This document shows positions 8,566 to 16,007 of a stretch of 17,745 nt of DNA, in pieces. Positions within the stretch are counted from its first letter, which is position 1, and each line of letters opens with the position of its first letter. The notes under the pieces are model-generated. The model did no database searches. It saw only the letters and a program-made list of their open reading frames with translations, and was not told the DNA's origin. This stretch comes from Rhodopirellula sp. GTDB taxonomy: Bacteria; Planctomycetota; Planctomycetia; Pirellulales; Pirellulaceae. The DNA is taken from assembly GCA_002712845.1 (NCBI GenBank), contig PAUV01000097.1, positions 18,738-36,482 of the forward strand, read 5' to 3'. The translations under genes were made by a program, and so were the position numbers.

Positions 8566-9213
8566 ATGCCAATCACCATTGAGAGCGTACAGATTGGTAA
8601 GGTTTTGACCGAGGGAAACCCCGCCAGTCGTGACCCTGCCGAGCACCAGTGGACGACTGGCTTTTACAAGTCACCCGTCGATCATGGGGTTGAGATGGGG
8701 TGTCTTGGGATAGATGGGGACTTTGTGGCGGACGTCCGCCATCATGGTGGTCCCGATAAGGCCGTGCTGTGCTACGCCGCAGAGCACTACCAGGCTTGGA
8801 ACAAGGAGCTGCCGGACTTGAAGATGGGCCCGGGGGCGTTCGGAGAAAACTTGACGATTTGCGGTGCCGATGAAAAATCAGTCTGCATAGGCGATCAGTT
8901 TCAATTGGGCACCTGCCGGATCGAAGTCAGTCAGCCCCGGCAGCCATGCTGGAAAATTGCCCGTCGCTGGGGGCTCAGTACTTTGACCAAGCATGTCACG
9001 CAGACGGGGCGAACCGGTTGGTACATCCGCGTGCATGAGTCAGGCCAGGTTCAGGCAGGGCAGGAAATGTCGTTGCTCAAGCGACCGCACCCTGGTTGGA
9101 GCATCGCCAAGGCGAATGACGTGTTGTTTGGAAAAAGAAAAGACCAGAAGGCGGTCAGCGAACTGATGAACATGGCCGAACTGGCTGATGCTTGGAAAGC
9201 AGACCTGTCCTGA
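8566..9213 (+). CDS. MOSC domain protein, YiiM-like
   Basis: MOSC proteins are sulfur-carrier or molybdenum-cofactor-associated domains. The E. coli homologue YiiM takes part in a molybdenum-dependent detoxification of N-hydroxylated base analogues such as 6-N-hydroxylaminopurine. Features of the 215-residue protein are VRHHGGPDKAV (57-67), AFGENLT (91-97), and VSQPRQPCWKI with the invariant cysteine C128. A TGRTGWYIRV segment follows, as in YiiM. The C-terminal 45 residues (about 165-215) match the small three-helix 3-alpha domain that follows MOSC in YiiM. No signal peptide or membrane segment. The ATG at 8566 gives the family N-terminus, though only a weak GAG precedes it. It diverges from gyrA with about 210 bp between starts. 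A TATAAAT at 8482-8488 is a possible -10 element but has no well-spaced -35. The physiological substrate here is unknown. Confidence 0.92.
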   Translation: MPITIESVQIGKVLTEGNPASRDPAEHQWTTGFYKSPVDHGVEMGCLGIDGDFVADVRHHGGPDKAVLCYAAEHYQAWNKELPDLKMGPGAFGENLTICGADEKSVCIGDQFQLGTCRIEVSQPRQPCWKIARRWGLSTLTKHVTQTGRTGWYIRVHESGQVQAGQEMSLLKRPHPGWSIAKANDVLFGKRKDQKAVSELMNMAELADAWKADLS

Positions 9214-9597
9214 ATGTGAACGGACAAGCCTCTGTTTGCCAAGCTTGTCACCGTAAGCTTCGGGATCGGCAGACCTTGGCATATAGTGGAGTTGTCTCGG
9301 GAGTCCGGGAGTATTCTCAAGGAAGGCCTGTGTGAATCGGTTGTCACGGTGTTGGTTTCCTGTTACTGCAGTTTGCCAGATTACCAGGTTGCGAGTCTAC
9401 AGGTCTGCCACTTTGCAGCGGGCGTGGATGGCTTTGGCCTCCACGTCGGTAAGCGACAAAAGACGACGCAGAAAGGTTTTGAGGTTCTTGGTTTGTGAAG
9501 TTCTGATATTTTGAGATGGCAGTGTTGCTCTCTAAAATCGTTTTCTCCGACTCCGGCTTATCGTTTCCAAGAAGTTACTAGTACCACGAGGGTGTTG
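9214..9597. other. Non-coding gap between the MOSC and beta-propeller genes
   Basis: 384 bases. Ten bases after the MOSC stop there is a possible hairpin, GACAAGC (9223-9229) / GCTTGTC (9243-9249), with a 13-nt loop and no T run, so a weak terminator candidate at best. AAGCTT also occurs twice, at 9241 and 9255. Short open frames here (for example 9286-9498) have unconvincing composition. Nothing else stands out. Confidence 0.45.
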
Positions 9598-10884
9598 ATG
9601 CGCAGGCTATTGATTATCGCCACAGGTTTGGCTGTCATGGTCGCAATGATTTTGGTCATTGTTGCCGTCTCTTTGCCTCAGTCGGTAACGGCTGAGGAGT
9701 CCGATTCTGTGGCAGTGGGCACTCGGGGTGGAACGTCCAGTTGGCCCAACTGGATGGGGAAGCGACATGATGGAATATCGCTCGAGACCGGCTGGTCGAC
9801 TGATTGGCCCGAAACAGGTTTGAAAGTGATTTGGGAGCGAGAGATTGGAATTGGTTTCAGCTCGGTCTCCATTGCCGAGGGACGACTCTTTTCGATGGGT
9901 CACAGTGATGGAAACGAATCGGTTTTTTGTCTCGATCAAAGCACGGGCAAGACAATTTGGACGCATGCCTATCCGTGCAAATTGGTGGATAACCTGTACG
10001 AGGGCGGTCCGGGAGCGACACCGACGATCGACGGTGATCGTGTCTATACCGTAGGTAAAGAAGGACAGTTGATCTGCTTTCGTGTCGCCGATGGCAAGAT
10101 CATTTGGCAACGTGATTTGCAGGCTGATTTGGATGTCACATTGCCCGAATGGGGCTTCAATGGCTCACCATTCATTCTCGGTGACCAATTGATTCTCGAG
10201 GCTGGACGCGTCGTGTCGTTTGACAAAAATTCTGGTGCCTTGAATTGGAAAACAGAAAAGCATACCGCTGGTTATGGGTCAGCTGTCAGCTTTGATCATC
10301 AGAATGCAGGCTTGATTGCGACGCTTGACTCCGATGCACTTCGTTTGGTGCAAGCGGATGATGGGGTGGAGGTTGATGCGTTTCCATGGAAGTCACCTTT
10401 CAGGACCAATTCCACCACGCCCATCGTCCACGATGGAACCATTTATATCTCTACTGGCTATCAGGTGGGTTGTGGCTTGTTCCGGTTGAATGATGGCAAG
10501 TTAGAACTGGTTTACGATAATCGAAAGATGCGTAACCATTTCAATAACAGCATCCTGTATGACGGCTATCTCTATGGTTTTGATGGAAACTCAAACTTTG
10601 GAAGGGTCGTGAATCTGACGTGCATGAAACACGAGACCGGCGAGGTCATGTGGACAGAGAGTGGGCTGGGGTGCGGTTCATTGATGATTGCAGACGGCAA
10701 GCTGGTGATTCTCAGTGATGATGGCCGTTTGGTGATCGCCAAGGCCATATCGGCGGGATACGACGAGGTTGCTTCGGCAAGCATTCTTGGAGGGCGATGT
10801 TGGACAGTGCCGGTTCTGCTGGAGGGATGCGTGTACGCAAGAAACGCGGCGGGCAAGCTGGTTGCAGTGCAATTGCCTCTGTGA
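9598..10884 (+). CDS. PQQ-like beta-propeller repeat protein, secreted or membrane-anchored
   Basis: A 428-residue protein of the PQQ-binding-like / BamB-like beta-propeller superfamily, with no enzymatic function assignable. It begins with MRR followed by a hydrophobic stretch (about residues 4-27: LLIIATGLAVMVAMILVIVA), then SVTA-EE, which could be a signal-peptidase site near residue 32. So it is either exported or held by an N-terminal anchor. The mature part opens with WPNWMGKRHDG. It continues with repeated strands of the type CLDQSTGKTIW, CFRVADGKIIW, SFDKNSGALNW and CMKHETGEVMW, which are the blade-closing signatures of this fold. The opening and blade pattern match a protein type very abundant in planctomycetes. 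I chose the ATG at 9598 because GAGGG lies 5 nt upstream and the signal sequence then starts correctly. The frame stays open back to 9511 without a good start. Monocistronic as far as can be seen. Confidence 0.88.
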   Translation: MRRLLIIATGLAVMVAMILVIVAVSLPQSVTAEESDSVAVGTRGGTSSWPNWMGKRHDGISLETGWSTDWPETGLKVIWEREIGIGFSSVSIAEGRLFSMGHSDGNESVFCLDQSTGKTIWTHAYPCKLVDNLYEGGPGATPTIDGDRVYTVGKEGQLICFRVADGKIIWQRDLQADLDVTLPEWGFNGSPFILGDQLILEAGRVVSFDKNSGALNWKTEKHTAGYGSAVSFDHQNAGLIATLDSDALRLVQADDGVEVDAFPWKSPFRTNSTTPIVHDGTIYISTGYQVGCGLFRLNDGKLELVYDNRKMRNHFNNSILYDGYLYGFDGNSNFGRVVNLTCMKHETGEVMWTESGLGCGSLMIADGKLVILSDDGRLVIAKAISAGYDEVASASILGGRCWTVPVLLEGCVYARNAAGKLVAVQLPL

Positions 10885-10922
10885 CTGTATTTTTAGAGGC
10901 GACGTATTTTCAGAGGCAAATT
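10871..10922. other. Inverted repeat straddling the end of the beta-propeller gene
   Basis: AATTGCCTCTG (10871-10881, the last codons of the gene) pairs with CAGAGGCAAATT (10911-10922), leaving one bulged base and a 29-nt loop. An alternative 6-bp stem uses AGAGGC at 10895-10900, and a third CAGAGG occurs at 10924-10929. It may be a weak terminator or RNA structure, but there is no T run after it. Confidence 0.3.
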
Positions 10923-11079
10923 TCAGAGGTCTCGATTTTCGACAATTGATGTGAACTGTTTTTATTGACGTGTGGGGCGCTTCCGCACGGTCAAGCGATA
11001 GGAAGCATGTTGCACGTTTTTTTCGTTAAGATGACATGACCTTTCTTTTTGGCAATGGAACTCTTCTGCTCAATTCACC

Positions 11080-12915
11080 ATGACACGACGCACTGACGAC
11101 CAAATCATTGAAACGATTCGTCTGTATCGCGAGACTCTTCGCGAAACCCAGGCCCTGTATGTAGAAAGCGGCAACTTGGTACGTGGTTCTTATGGTTGGT
11201 TGACGGGGGGGGAAGAACCCAGTGCTGCCTCCATCGCAGACCAGATGAATGATCTTCATCAAGGACTTTTGATGAAGGTGTTTGCTGCGGTGGTTCAGGG
11301 TATCGACGCGCGGAATATTGGCCAGCGTCAAATGGGCCGTGCGTTGCTCGAGCACATTTGGGGAAAGTCGGTGATGGGAAGCCAGCTTCAGGAGGCCGTT
11401 GCTTGGTTGCTGAATGCTTCTAATGATTTTGAGTGGCGAGACCTCGTGCGGCCATTTGCTGAGATTCCCGCGGTTCGAGATCGTTGGGGTGAGCTGGAAA
11501 CGCTGGCAATGAGGATGGCGAATTTACTTGCCTCGGTTGATGGTGATGTCTCCGTAGCAGACAACGCTAGTCTGCAATCAATGCAGCGACAGTTTGATGA
11601 GTTGCGAGGACACGCGCCAGAGCATTTGGCAAGTGAGAAAGATACTGACAACGCCCGCGATGCACTCAAGTGGTTGCGTGGTGAGGCAAAACGATTGCGG
11701 GAAGGGGTTGACGTGTCGGCAGCAGAAAAACCGACACCGATCGCCGGCCCCGGGGGGGCTGGGAAGCCGACTACCGAAATGAAATCAGAAACCGGAGTGG
11801 GAGAGAAAAAGAAAGCCAACGAGCCCGCCGATGATCGCACACCTGAGCAGCGTCTGGCGGATGCCCGTCAAAGCCTGGATCGACTGATTGGGTTGGATGC
11901 CATCAAAGATCAGATCCAAACGTTGACCAACTTTTTGAAGATGGAGCGGCAGCGTAAAGAAGCTGGCTTGCCAACCACCAAGCCCAGTCTGCACATGGCG
12001 TTTGTTGGTAACCCCGGAACCGGAAAAACCACGGTCGCTCGTATCGTAGCGGAGATTTACGGTGCACTCGGGGTGCTGGAAAGTGGGCATCTGGTCGAAA
12101 CGGATCGTAGCGGGCTGGTCGCTGAGTATGCCGGGCAAACAGGTCCTAAAACCAACGCGAAAATTGATGAGGCACTTAACGGAGTTCTGTTCATTGATGA
12201 AGCCTACACGCTGATTGATGAAAGTGGCCAAGATCAGTACGGTCGTGAGGCTGTGCAGACCCTGTTGAAACGCATGGAAGATCAAAGGGATCAATTGGTG
12301 GTGATCCTGGCCGGGTATCCGACTGAAATGCAGACCATGATCCGTAGTAATCCAGGGCTGTCATCACGCGTGGGCACGACCATGCACTTCGATGATTATC
12401 CACCAGAGGCACTGTGCCGAATCTTTGAGCTGATTGCTGCCAAGGCCAAGTACACGCTACCGACTGAATCTCGCCGCCGATTGTTGCGAGGCTTCACGTT
12501 CCTGTATATCGGCCGAGATCAGCACTTTGGGAATGGTCGCTGTGCGCGAAATAGTTTTGAGCGCAGTGTCAGGCGAATGGCTAACCGTTTGGCAAAGCTT
12601 AGCGAGATTGATCACAAAGTTCTCACCACCTTGGAGCCTCAGGACATCGAGGTCGCAGGTATCACCGAGAAGCATCTCACTGCGTTGGCAGAAGAAGCTG
12701 GGTCCGTTCGGGTCAAGTGCTCAGCTTGCAAGGCGGCCCAAGTCGTCGATGACCAATTGTTGGGAACAGAACTGAAGTGCGATTCTTGCGAAGATTCCTT
12801 CACGGCAAACTGGGGAGAACCCGTGATGACCATGCCACCGGCAAGTGATGACTCCGACAATCCTTCGAGTAATTCAGGTGCCCCAACGCAGCGGGCTAAT
12901 CCCAAAGTGAATTAA
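11080..12915 (+). CDS. AAA+ ATPase of the CbxX/CfqX type with C-terminal zinc ribbon
   Basis: A 611-residue protein. Residues 1-210 are a mainly helical, uncharacterised region that resembles no catalytic domain I know. Residues 211-255 are a charged, Gly/Pro-rich linker. The AAA+ module spans about 265-540, with Walker A GNPGTGKT (310-317), a pore-loop-like EYAGQT (349-354) and Walker B VLFIDE (369-374). It continues with a sensor-1 strand VVILAGYP (407-414), a candidate arginine finger R430 in GLSSRV, and sensor-2 GNGRCARNSFE (484-494). This is the CbxX/CfqX (CbbX, SpoVK, EccA) subfamily, whose characterised members remodel other proteins. After it come C547-x2-C550 and C567-x2-C570, a short zinc ribbon, then a disordered tail. 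No Rubisco, sporulation or type VII secretion genes are nearby, so the partner is unknown. Two long G runs lie in the coding sequence (11205-11212 and 11752-11758). No clear Shine-Dalgarno precedes the ATG. Confidence 0.9.
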   Translation: MTRRTDDQIIETIRLYRETLRETQALYVESGNLVRGSYGWLTGGEEPSAASIADQMNDLHQGLLMKVFAAVVQGIDARNIGQRQMGRALLEHIWGKSVMGSQLQEAVAWLLNASNDFEWRDLVRPFAEIPAVRDRWGELETLAMRMANLLASVDGDVSVADNASLQSMQRQFDELRGHAPEHLASEKDTDNARDALKWLRGEAKRLREGVDVSAAEKPTPIAGPGGAGKPTTEMKSETGVGEKKKANEPADDRTPEQRLADARQSLDRLIGLDAIKDQIQTLTNFLKMERQRKEAGLPTTKPSLHMAFVGNPGTGKTTVARIVAEIYGALGVLESGHLVETDRSGLVAEYAGQTGPKTNAKIDEALNGVLFIDEAYTLIDESGQDQYGREAVQTLLKRMEDQRDQLVVILAGYPTEMQTMIRSNPGLSSRVGTTMHFDDYPPEALCRIFELIAAKAKYTLPTESRRRLLRGFTFLYIGRDQHFGNGRCARNSFERSVRRMANRLAKLSEIDHKVLTTLEPQDIEVAGITEKHLTALAEEAGSVRVKCSACKAAQVVDDQLLGTELKCDSCEDSFTANWGEPVMTMPPASDDSDNPSSNSGAPTQRANPKVN

Positions 12916-13223
12916 TGTGCACAGAGTTCCAACAACGTGCTCTGCGCAGAGTCTGTATTAATGGGCTTTGCACAGGGTATTGATTCGAGCTGCAGAAAGT
13001 AAAGAATTGGAAGTAGCAGCGTTCTTCTGAACGCTACTGTTGTTGTCGCCGCTATCGTCGTCGGTTTATCTCGTTGCCCTCGTTTCTCGCTCGCAAACGA
13101 TCGGTGACAAGGTGTGGAAATAGCCAAGCCCGAAACGCTTGTTGTCGCGTGGTGGCGACGAACGCGTTGCTGTTTCTGCTTGCTGTCACGCGGAAGCGGT
13201 GTGCGGCTGCATATGTCGCGTTT
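12916..13223. other. Non-coding gap between convergent AAA+ and kinase genes
   Basis: 308 bases. Contains the hairpin at 13019-13034 listed separately, then a GTTGTTGTCGCC-type low-complexity stretch. No credible open frame or RNA gene seen. Confidence 0.5.
13019..13034. terminator. Candidate hairpin GCGTTC/GAACGC between convergent genes
   Basis: GCGTTC (13019-13024), loop TTCT, GAACGC (13029-13034). The stem extends by four more pairs (AGTA with TACT) across a 3-nt bulge. It lies between the converging AAA+ and kinase genes, about 100 bp after the AAA+ stop. The flanks are T-rich but have no true T run, so the terminator assignment is tentative. Confidence 0.35.
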
Positions 13224-14300
13224 TTAGCGTTTTACGCGGGCGTTTCCTTGCCAGATGCTCCAGACTTGATCTTCGTCAGCAGGTTGTCCGTAGTCGGTGT
13301 ACATGGTTGCGGCGAGTGCTCCGGTCGCCCAGCCAAACTGGGTGCATTTCTCTGCTTCCCACTGCTTGAGAACTCCATACAGCAAGCCGCCCACGAAGCC
13401 GTCCCCTCCACCGATTCTGTCCAGGACTCCGATCTGTCTTGGTTTGACGACGTGCCAATCATCGCCGCTAGAAACAATGGCTCCCCACATGTGACTGTTG
13501 GCACTTTCCACTTCTCGCAGTGTGGTTGCGAAGAGGCTTGCACCTGAGTACTCCTGCTTGACGCGTTCGATCATTTCCTTGAAACCGTCGATCTTCGCAC
13601 CGATGTCTTCTCCACCAGCCTCTGGTCCCGCGATATCGAGGCAGAGTTGAAAGTCTTCTTCATTACCGATCAGGATATCTGAAAGGCTGGCAATCTCTTT
13701 GAATGCTGCTGATAGTTCAGCCTCACGGCCAGTCCAAAAAGATGCGCGATGATTGAGGTCAAATGAAATCCTCGCTCCATGCTTCTTTGCCGCGCGGGCT
13801 ATCTCGAGACAGAATTGGCTGGCGTCTTCTGACAAAGCTGCAATCAAACCCGACATGTGAACAATCTTCGCCCCGTCTTGGGCAAAGATGCGATCCAGGT
13901 CGAAATCTTTGACGTTCAGCTGCCTTCCCACTTCGCCTGCACGGTCGTTCTGAACGCGTGGGCCACGCGTTCCCCAGCCGCTATCTGCCATGTTGATTTG
14001 GTGACGTACACCCCATGGTGTGTCCTGGTCGAATTCCGGCCCCTCATAATCCATGTGCCGTCGAGCGAGGTCATCTTTGATGAAGCGAGCGACGGGGCTG
14101 TCTTTGACAAAGGCAGTCAGAATCTTTACGGGAAGACCAAGGAAGGACGAGACGCTGCCGACGTTCGACTCGGCACTGGTCGCCTGCATCTTGAAGGTGT
14201 CGCTGCAGTGAAACGGTTGGTGGTCCACCGGGGTCAAACGTGTTCCCATGCTGGTGGGAATGACCAACGAGTATTTTGCGTCGTTACGAAGTTCCATCAT
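13224..14300 (-). CDS. kdgK: PfkB-family sugar kinase, probable 2-keto-3-deoxygluconate kinase
   Basis: Predicted to phosphorylate 2-dehydro-3-deoxy-D-gluconate (KDG) to KDPG with ATP, the entry of uronic acids and pectin or alginate products into the Entner-Doudoroff pathway. The protein has 358 residues. Near the N-terminus are MGTRLTPVDHQPFHCS and SAESNVGSVSSFLGL (41-55), the PfkB substrate-site equivalent with the conserved asparagine. In the middle, ISFDLNHRASFW (178-189) is typical of KDG kinases. The ATP-site signature DRIGGGDGFVGGLLYG (294-309) carries the catalytic base D300, with GGGD in place of the commoner GAGD. A second ATG directly follows the first (14297), so the start could shift by one codon. 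It lies 263 bp downstream of an SDR gene on the same strand whose family also makes sugar acids. Other PfkB substrates cannot be excluded. Confidence 0.85.
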   Translation of the reverse strand: MMELRNDAKYSLVIPTSMGTRLTPVDHQPFHCSDTFKMQATSAESNVGSVSSFLGLPVKILTAFVKDSPVARFIKDDLARRHMDYEGPEFDQDTPWGVRHQINMADSGWGTRGPRVQNDRAGEVGRQLNVKDFDLDRIFAQDGAKIVHMSGLIAALSEDASQFCLEIARAAKKHGARISFDLNHRASFWTGREAELSAAFKEIASLSDILIGNEEDFQLCLDIAGPEAGGEDIGAKIDGFKEMIERVKQEYSGASLFATTLREVESANSHMWGAIVSSGDDWHVVKPRQIGVLDRIGGGDGFVGGLLYGVLKQWEAEKCTQFGWATGALAATMYTDYGQPADEDQVWSIWQGNARVKR

Positions 14301-14462
14301 GTGTCTGTACCTGTGTTTGGATTGATGTCGATTGAAGGTTGATGTTCGTGTTAGTTTGAAGGGCGACTGGAATGCCTGAGTCGGCCCGAAGTGCGAATCC
14401 CTGTCCAGTGTTTCATCTGCGCGACTTGAAGTGCCCTATCGAATCATGGCAGTCGTGCAATC

Positions 14463-14522
14463 TTCGCGCTGGTTCCGTGGCATTCACGCTGGTTCCGTGG
14501 TATTCACGCTGGCTCCGTGATC
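14463..14522. repeat. Three tandem 20-bp units TTCACGCTGGTTCCGTGGTA
   Basis: Imperfect copies at 14463-14482, 14483-14502 and 14503-14522, differing at one to four positions, with a further short echo TTCACGCTG at about 14528-14536. Located between kdgK and the SDR gene, in DNA that would be transcribed if the two form an operon. Confidence 0.85.
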
Positions 14523-14563
14523 GCTGAGGAAGGTTCACGCTGCAATCTTGAGTGGGGCAGTAC

Positions 14564-15376
14564 TTAGATAGTGACGGATGCAAATCCACCATCTACCGCG
14601 ATGTTTTGTCCGGTCACAAAAGATGCCGCTCTGCGGCATGCCAGCCAAGTGACAACGCCACCCAGTTCTTCCGCTTTGCCAAAACGCCCCATCGGTGTGT
14701 GCCCAATGATTTGTCCGCCTCGTTCGGTGTAGCTGCCATCCTCATTGAACAGCAACTTGCGGTTTTGTTCTGCGGGGAAGAAACCCGGGCTGATTGCGTT
14801 GACTCTCACGCCGGTCGTGGCCCACTCGCGTGCCAGCCATTGGGTGAGGTTAATAACCGCGGCTTTTGCTGCTGAATAGGCGACCACTCGTGACAGTGGA
14901 ATCATGCCGGACATGGAAGCGATGTTGATCACACTGCCAACGCCAGCATCGATCATGTCTTGCCCGAAGATCTGACTGGGCAGTAAAGCACCACCAACCA
15001 GATTCAAGTCGAATACATCGCGCCATGCGTCGAGAGGCAGTTTGCAGTAGTCACCTCCAGGCGGAATCGTCGCGTCGGGTCGGTTGCCGCCTGCCGCGTT
15101 TACCAGGATGGATGCAGGGCTGCCTGACCATTTGGCGATTTCCTGACGGGCTTCGTCAAGGGAATCAGCGTTGAGACCGTCTGCTGCGAAAAATTTGGCT
15201 TCGCCTCCGTTTTCCGTGATGCGACCGGCACGTGCATTACCGCGATCAGCGTTGCGTCCAACAACAGCCACTTTCGCACCTGCTGCTCCAAGTGCTTCTG
15301 CCATGGTGCCACCAAGTTCACCTGTGCCACCAATCACGACAGCCACGTCTTCGTCGAGGTTGAACAGTTCTTTCAT
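14564..15376 (-). CDS. SDR-family oxidoreductase, probably D-mannonate oxidoreductase-like
   Basis: A classical short-chain dehydrogenase/reductase of 270 residues, NAD(P)-dependent, cytoplasmic. The cofactor motif is GGTGELGG (16-23), then NAAG (93-96) and N125. The catalytic triad is S154 (NIASMSG), Y167 and K171 (YSAAK). The C-terminal ISPGFFPAEQNRKLL, HTPMGRFGKAEELGG and ASFVTGQNIAVDGGF segments match the SDR group annotated as D-mannonate oxidoreductase (fructuronate reductase), in my recollection of the family. KduD-type 2-dehydro-3-deoxygluconate 5-dehydrogenase is a close alternative. Either activity leads towards KDG, the substrate of the kinase downstream on the same strand, which supports a role in hexuronate breakdown. 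The ATG at 15376 has no obvious Shine-Dalgarno. The residue before the first glycines (Ile15) is slightly unusual, since Thr is more common. Confidence 0.85.
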   Translation of the reverse strand: MKELFNLDEDVAVVIGGTGELGGTMAEALGAAGAKVAVVGRNADRGNARAGRITENGGEAKFFAADGLNADSLDEARQEIAKWSGSPASILVNAAGGNRPDATIPPGGDYCKLPLDAWRDVFDLNLVGGALLPSQIFGQDMIDAGVGSVINIASMSGMIPLSRVVAYSAAKAAVINLTQWLAREWATTGVRVNAISPGFFPAEQNRKLLFNEDGSYTERGGQIIGHTPMGRFGKAEELGGVVTWLACRRAASFVTGQNIAVDGGFASVTI

Positions 15377-15522
15377 CGCAGTTACGTCTTTAGGGTTGAA
15401 GCGGGAGGTTGTGGAATTGTTTGGATATCGAGCCCGACGATTCTCAACACGATTTGTGCACGTGTTGAACGGGCGAAGGTAAGCGTTCTTGTGTTGTCTC
15501 GGTCAGAGCCAGTTCTCGTAAT

Positions 15523-15568
15523 TAATCCGAGGGCTTGGCTCTCAGTAATCCGAGGGATTGGCTCTCGT
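15523..15568. repeat. Two tandem 23-bp units
   Basis: Copies at 15523-15545 and 15546-15568 share the core TAATCCGAGGG and TTGGCTCTC, differing at three positions. They lie about 150 bp upstream of the SDR start. Confidence 0.8.
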
Positions 15569-15888
15569 ATGTTTGCCACAGTAACGGCTGCAGTGGTTCA
15601 GCAACGCGGGCGAGGAACTTGGAACCATCTCTGTGTTGAAATGATGTCAGTCCCCGCGAGGTGCCGCTGATCTTCTGGTCTTCGCTCAGCAAAATTCATG
15701 CTGAGAGCGTTTCCTGATTGACATGTCATGTTGCTCAGCCTGATCCACCGCTGACGGCACAGTTTATTCGCTGGCGTAGGATCACAAAAGGTGTGGTGCT
15801 GTTGGGGGGGGGCTCAAGAGGCTGTGATGGTCGTGCGTGATGCATTCACTCACGGTCCGCCAGAGCAGGCAGCGTCGTATTTGCCTTT

Positions 15889-15942
15889 GTGGCATGGTTC
15901 GGTGCTGTGGCATGCTTCGGCGTTGTGGCATGCTTCGGCGTT
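15889..15942. repeat. Three tandem 18-bp units GTGGCATGCTTCGGCGTT
   Basis: Copies at 15889-15906 (three mismatches), 15907-15924 and 15925-15942 (these two identical). They end 65 bp before the OPT transporter start, so they are in its probable leader or promoter region. Confidence 0.85.
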
Positions 15943-16007
15943 GTGATTGGGCGTGCAATGGCCTACGTTATCTACGCTGCAGTCATGAACATCAGTTTGG
16001 GGAAGCG

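Larger units (their letters stand above)
15377..16007. other. 631-bp non-coding region between the SDR and OPT genes
   Basis: Divergent spacer that should hold promoters for both genes. It contains two tandem-repeat blocks (listed separately) and a perfect 7-bp hairpin CTCAGCA (15685-15691) / TGCTGAG (15699-15705) with a 7-nt loop. There is also a TTGACA at 15718-15723 with only a poor TGATCC 17 nt further on, and a run of nine G (15804-15812). A 65-codon frame at 15382-15579 (- strand) partly translates a repeat and looks spurious. No RNA gene recognised. Confidence 0.5.

Noticed and set aside
9286..9498. 70-codon frame between the MOSC and propeller genes
   Set aside because: No ribosome site, unusual residue composition and no family resemblance.
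14463..14522. CRISPR array
   Set aside because: The units are directly adjacent with no spacers, only three copies and 20 bp long.
15382..15579. 65-codon frame on the - strand just upstream of the SDR gene
   Set aside because: It translates through the 23-bp tandem repeat, has no ribosome site and no protein-like composition.
15718..15746. Promoter TTGACA with TGATCC at 17 bp
   Set aside because: Good -35 and spacing but a poor -10, and it is over 250 bp from the OPT start with no supporting evidence.
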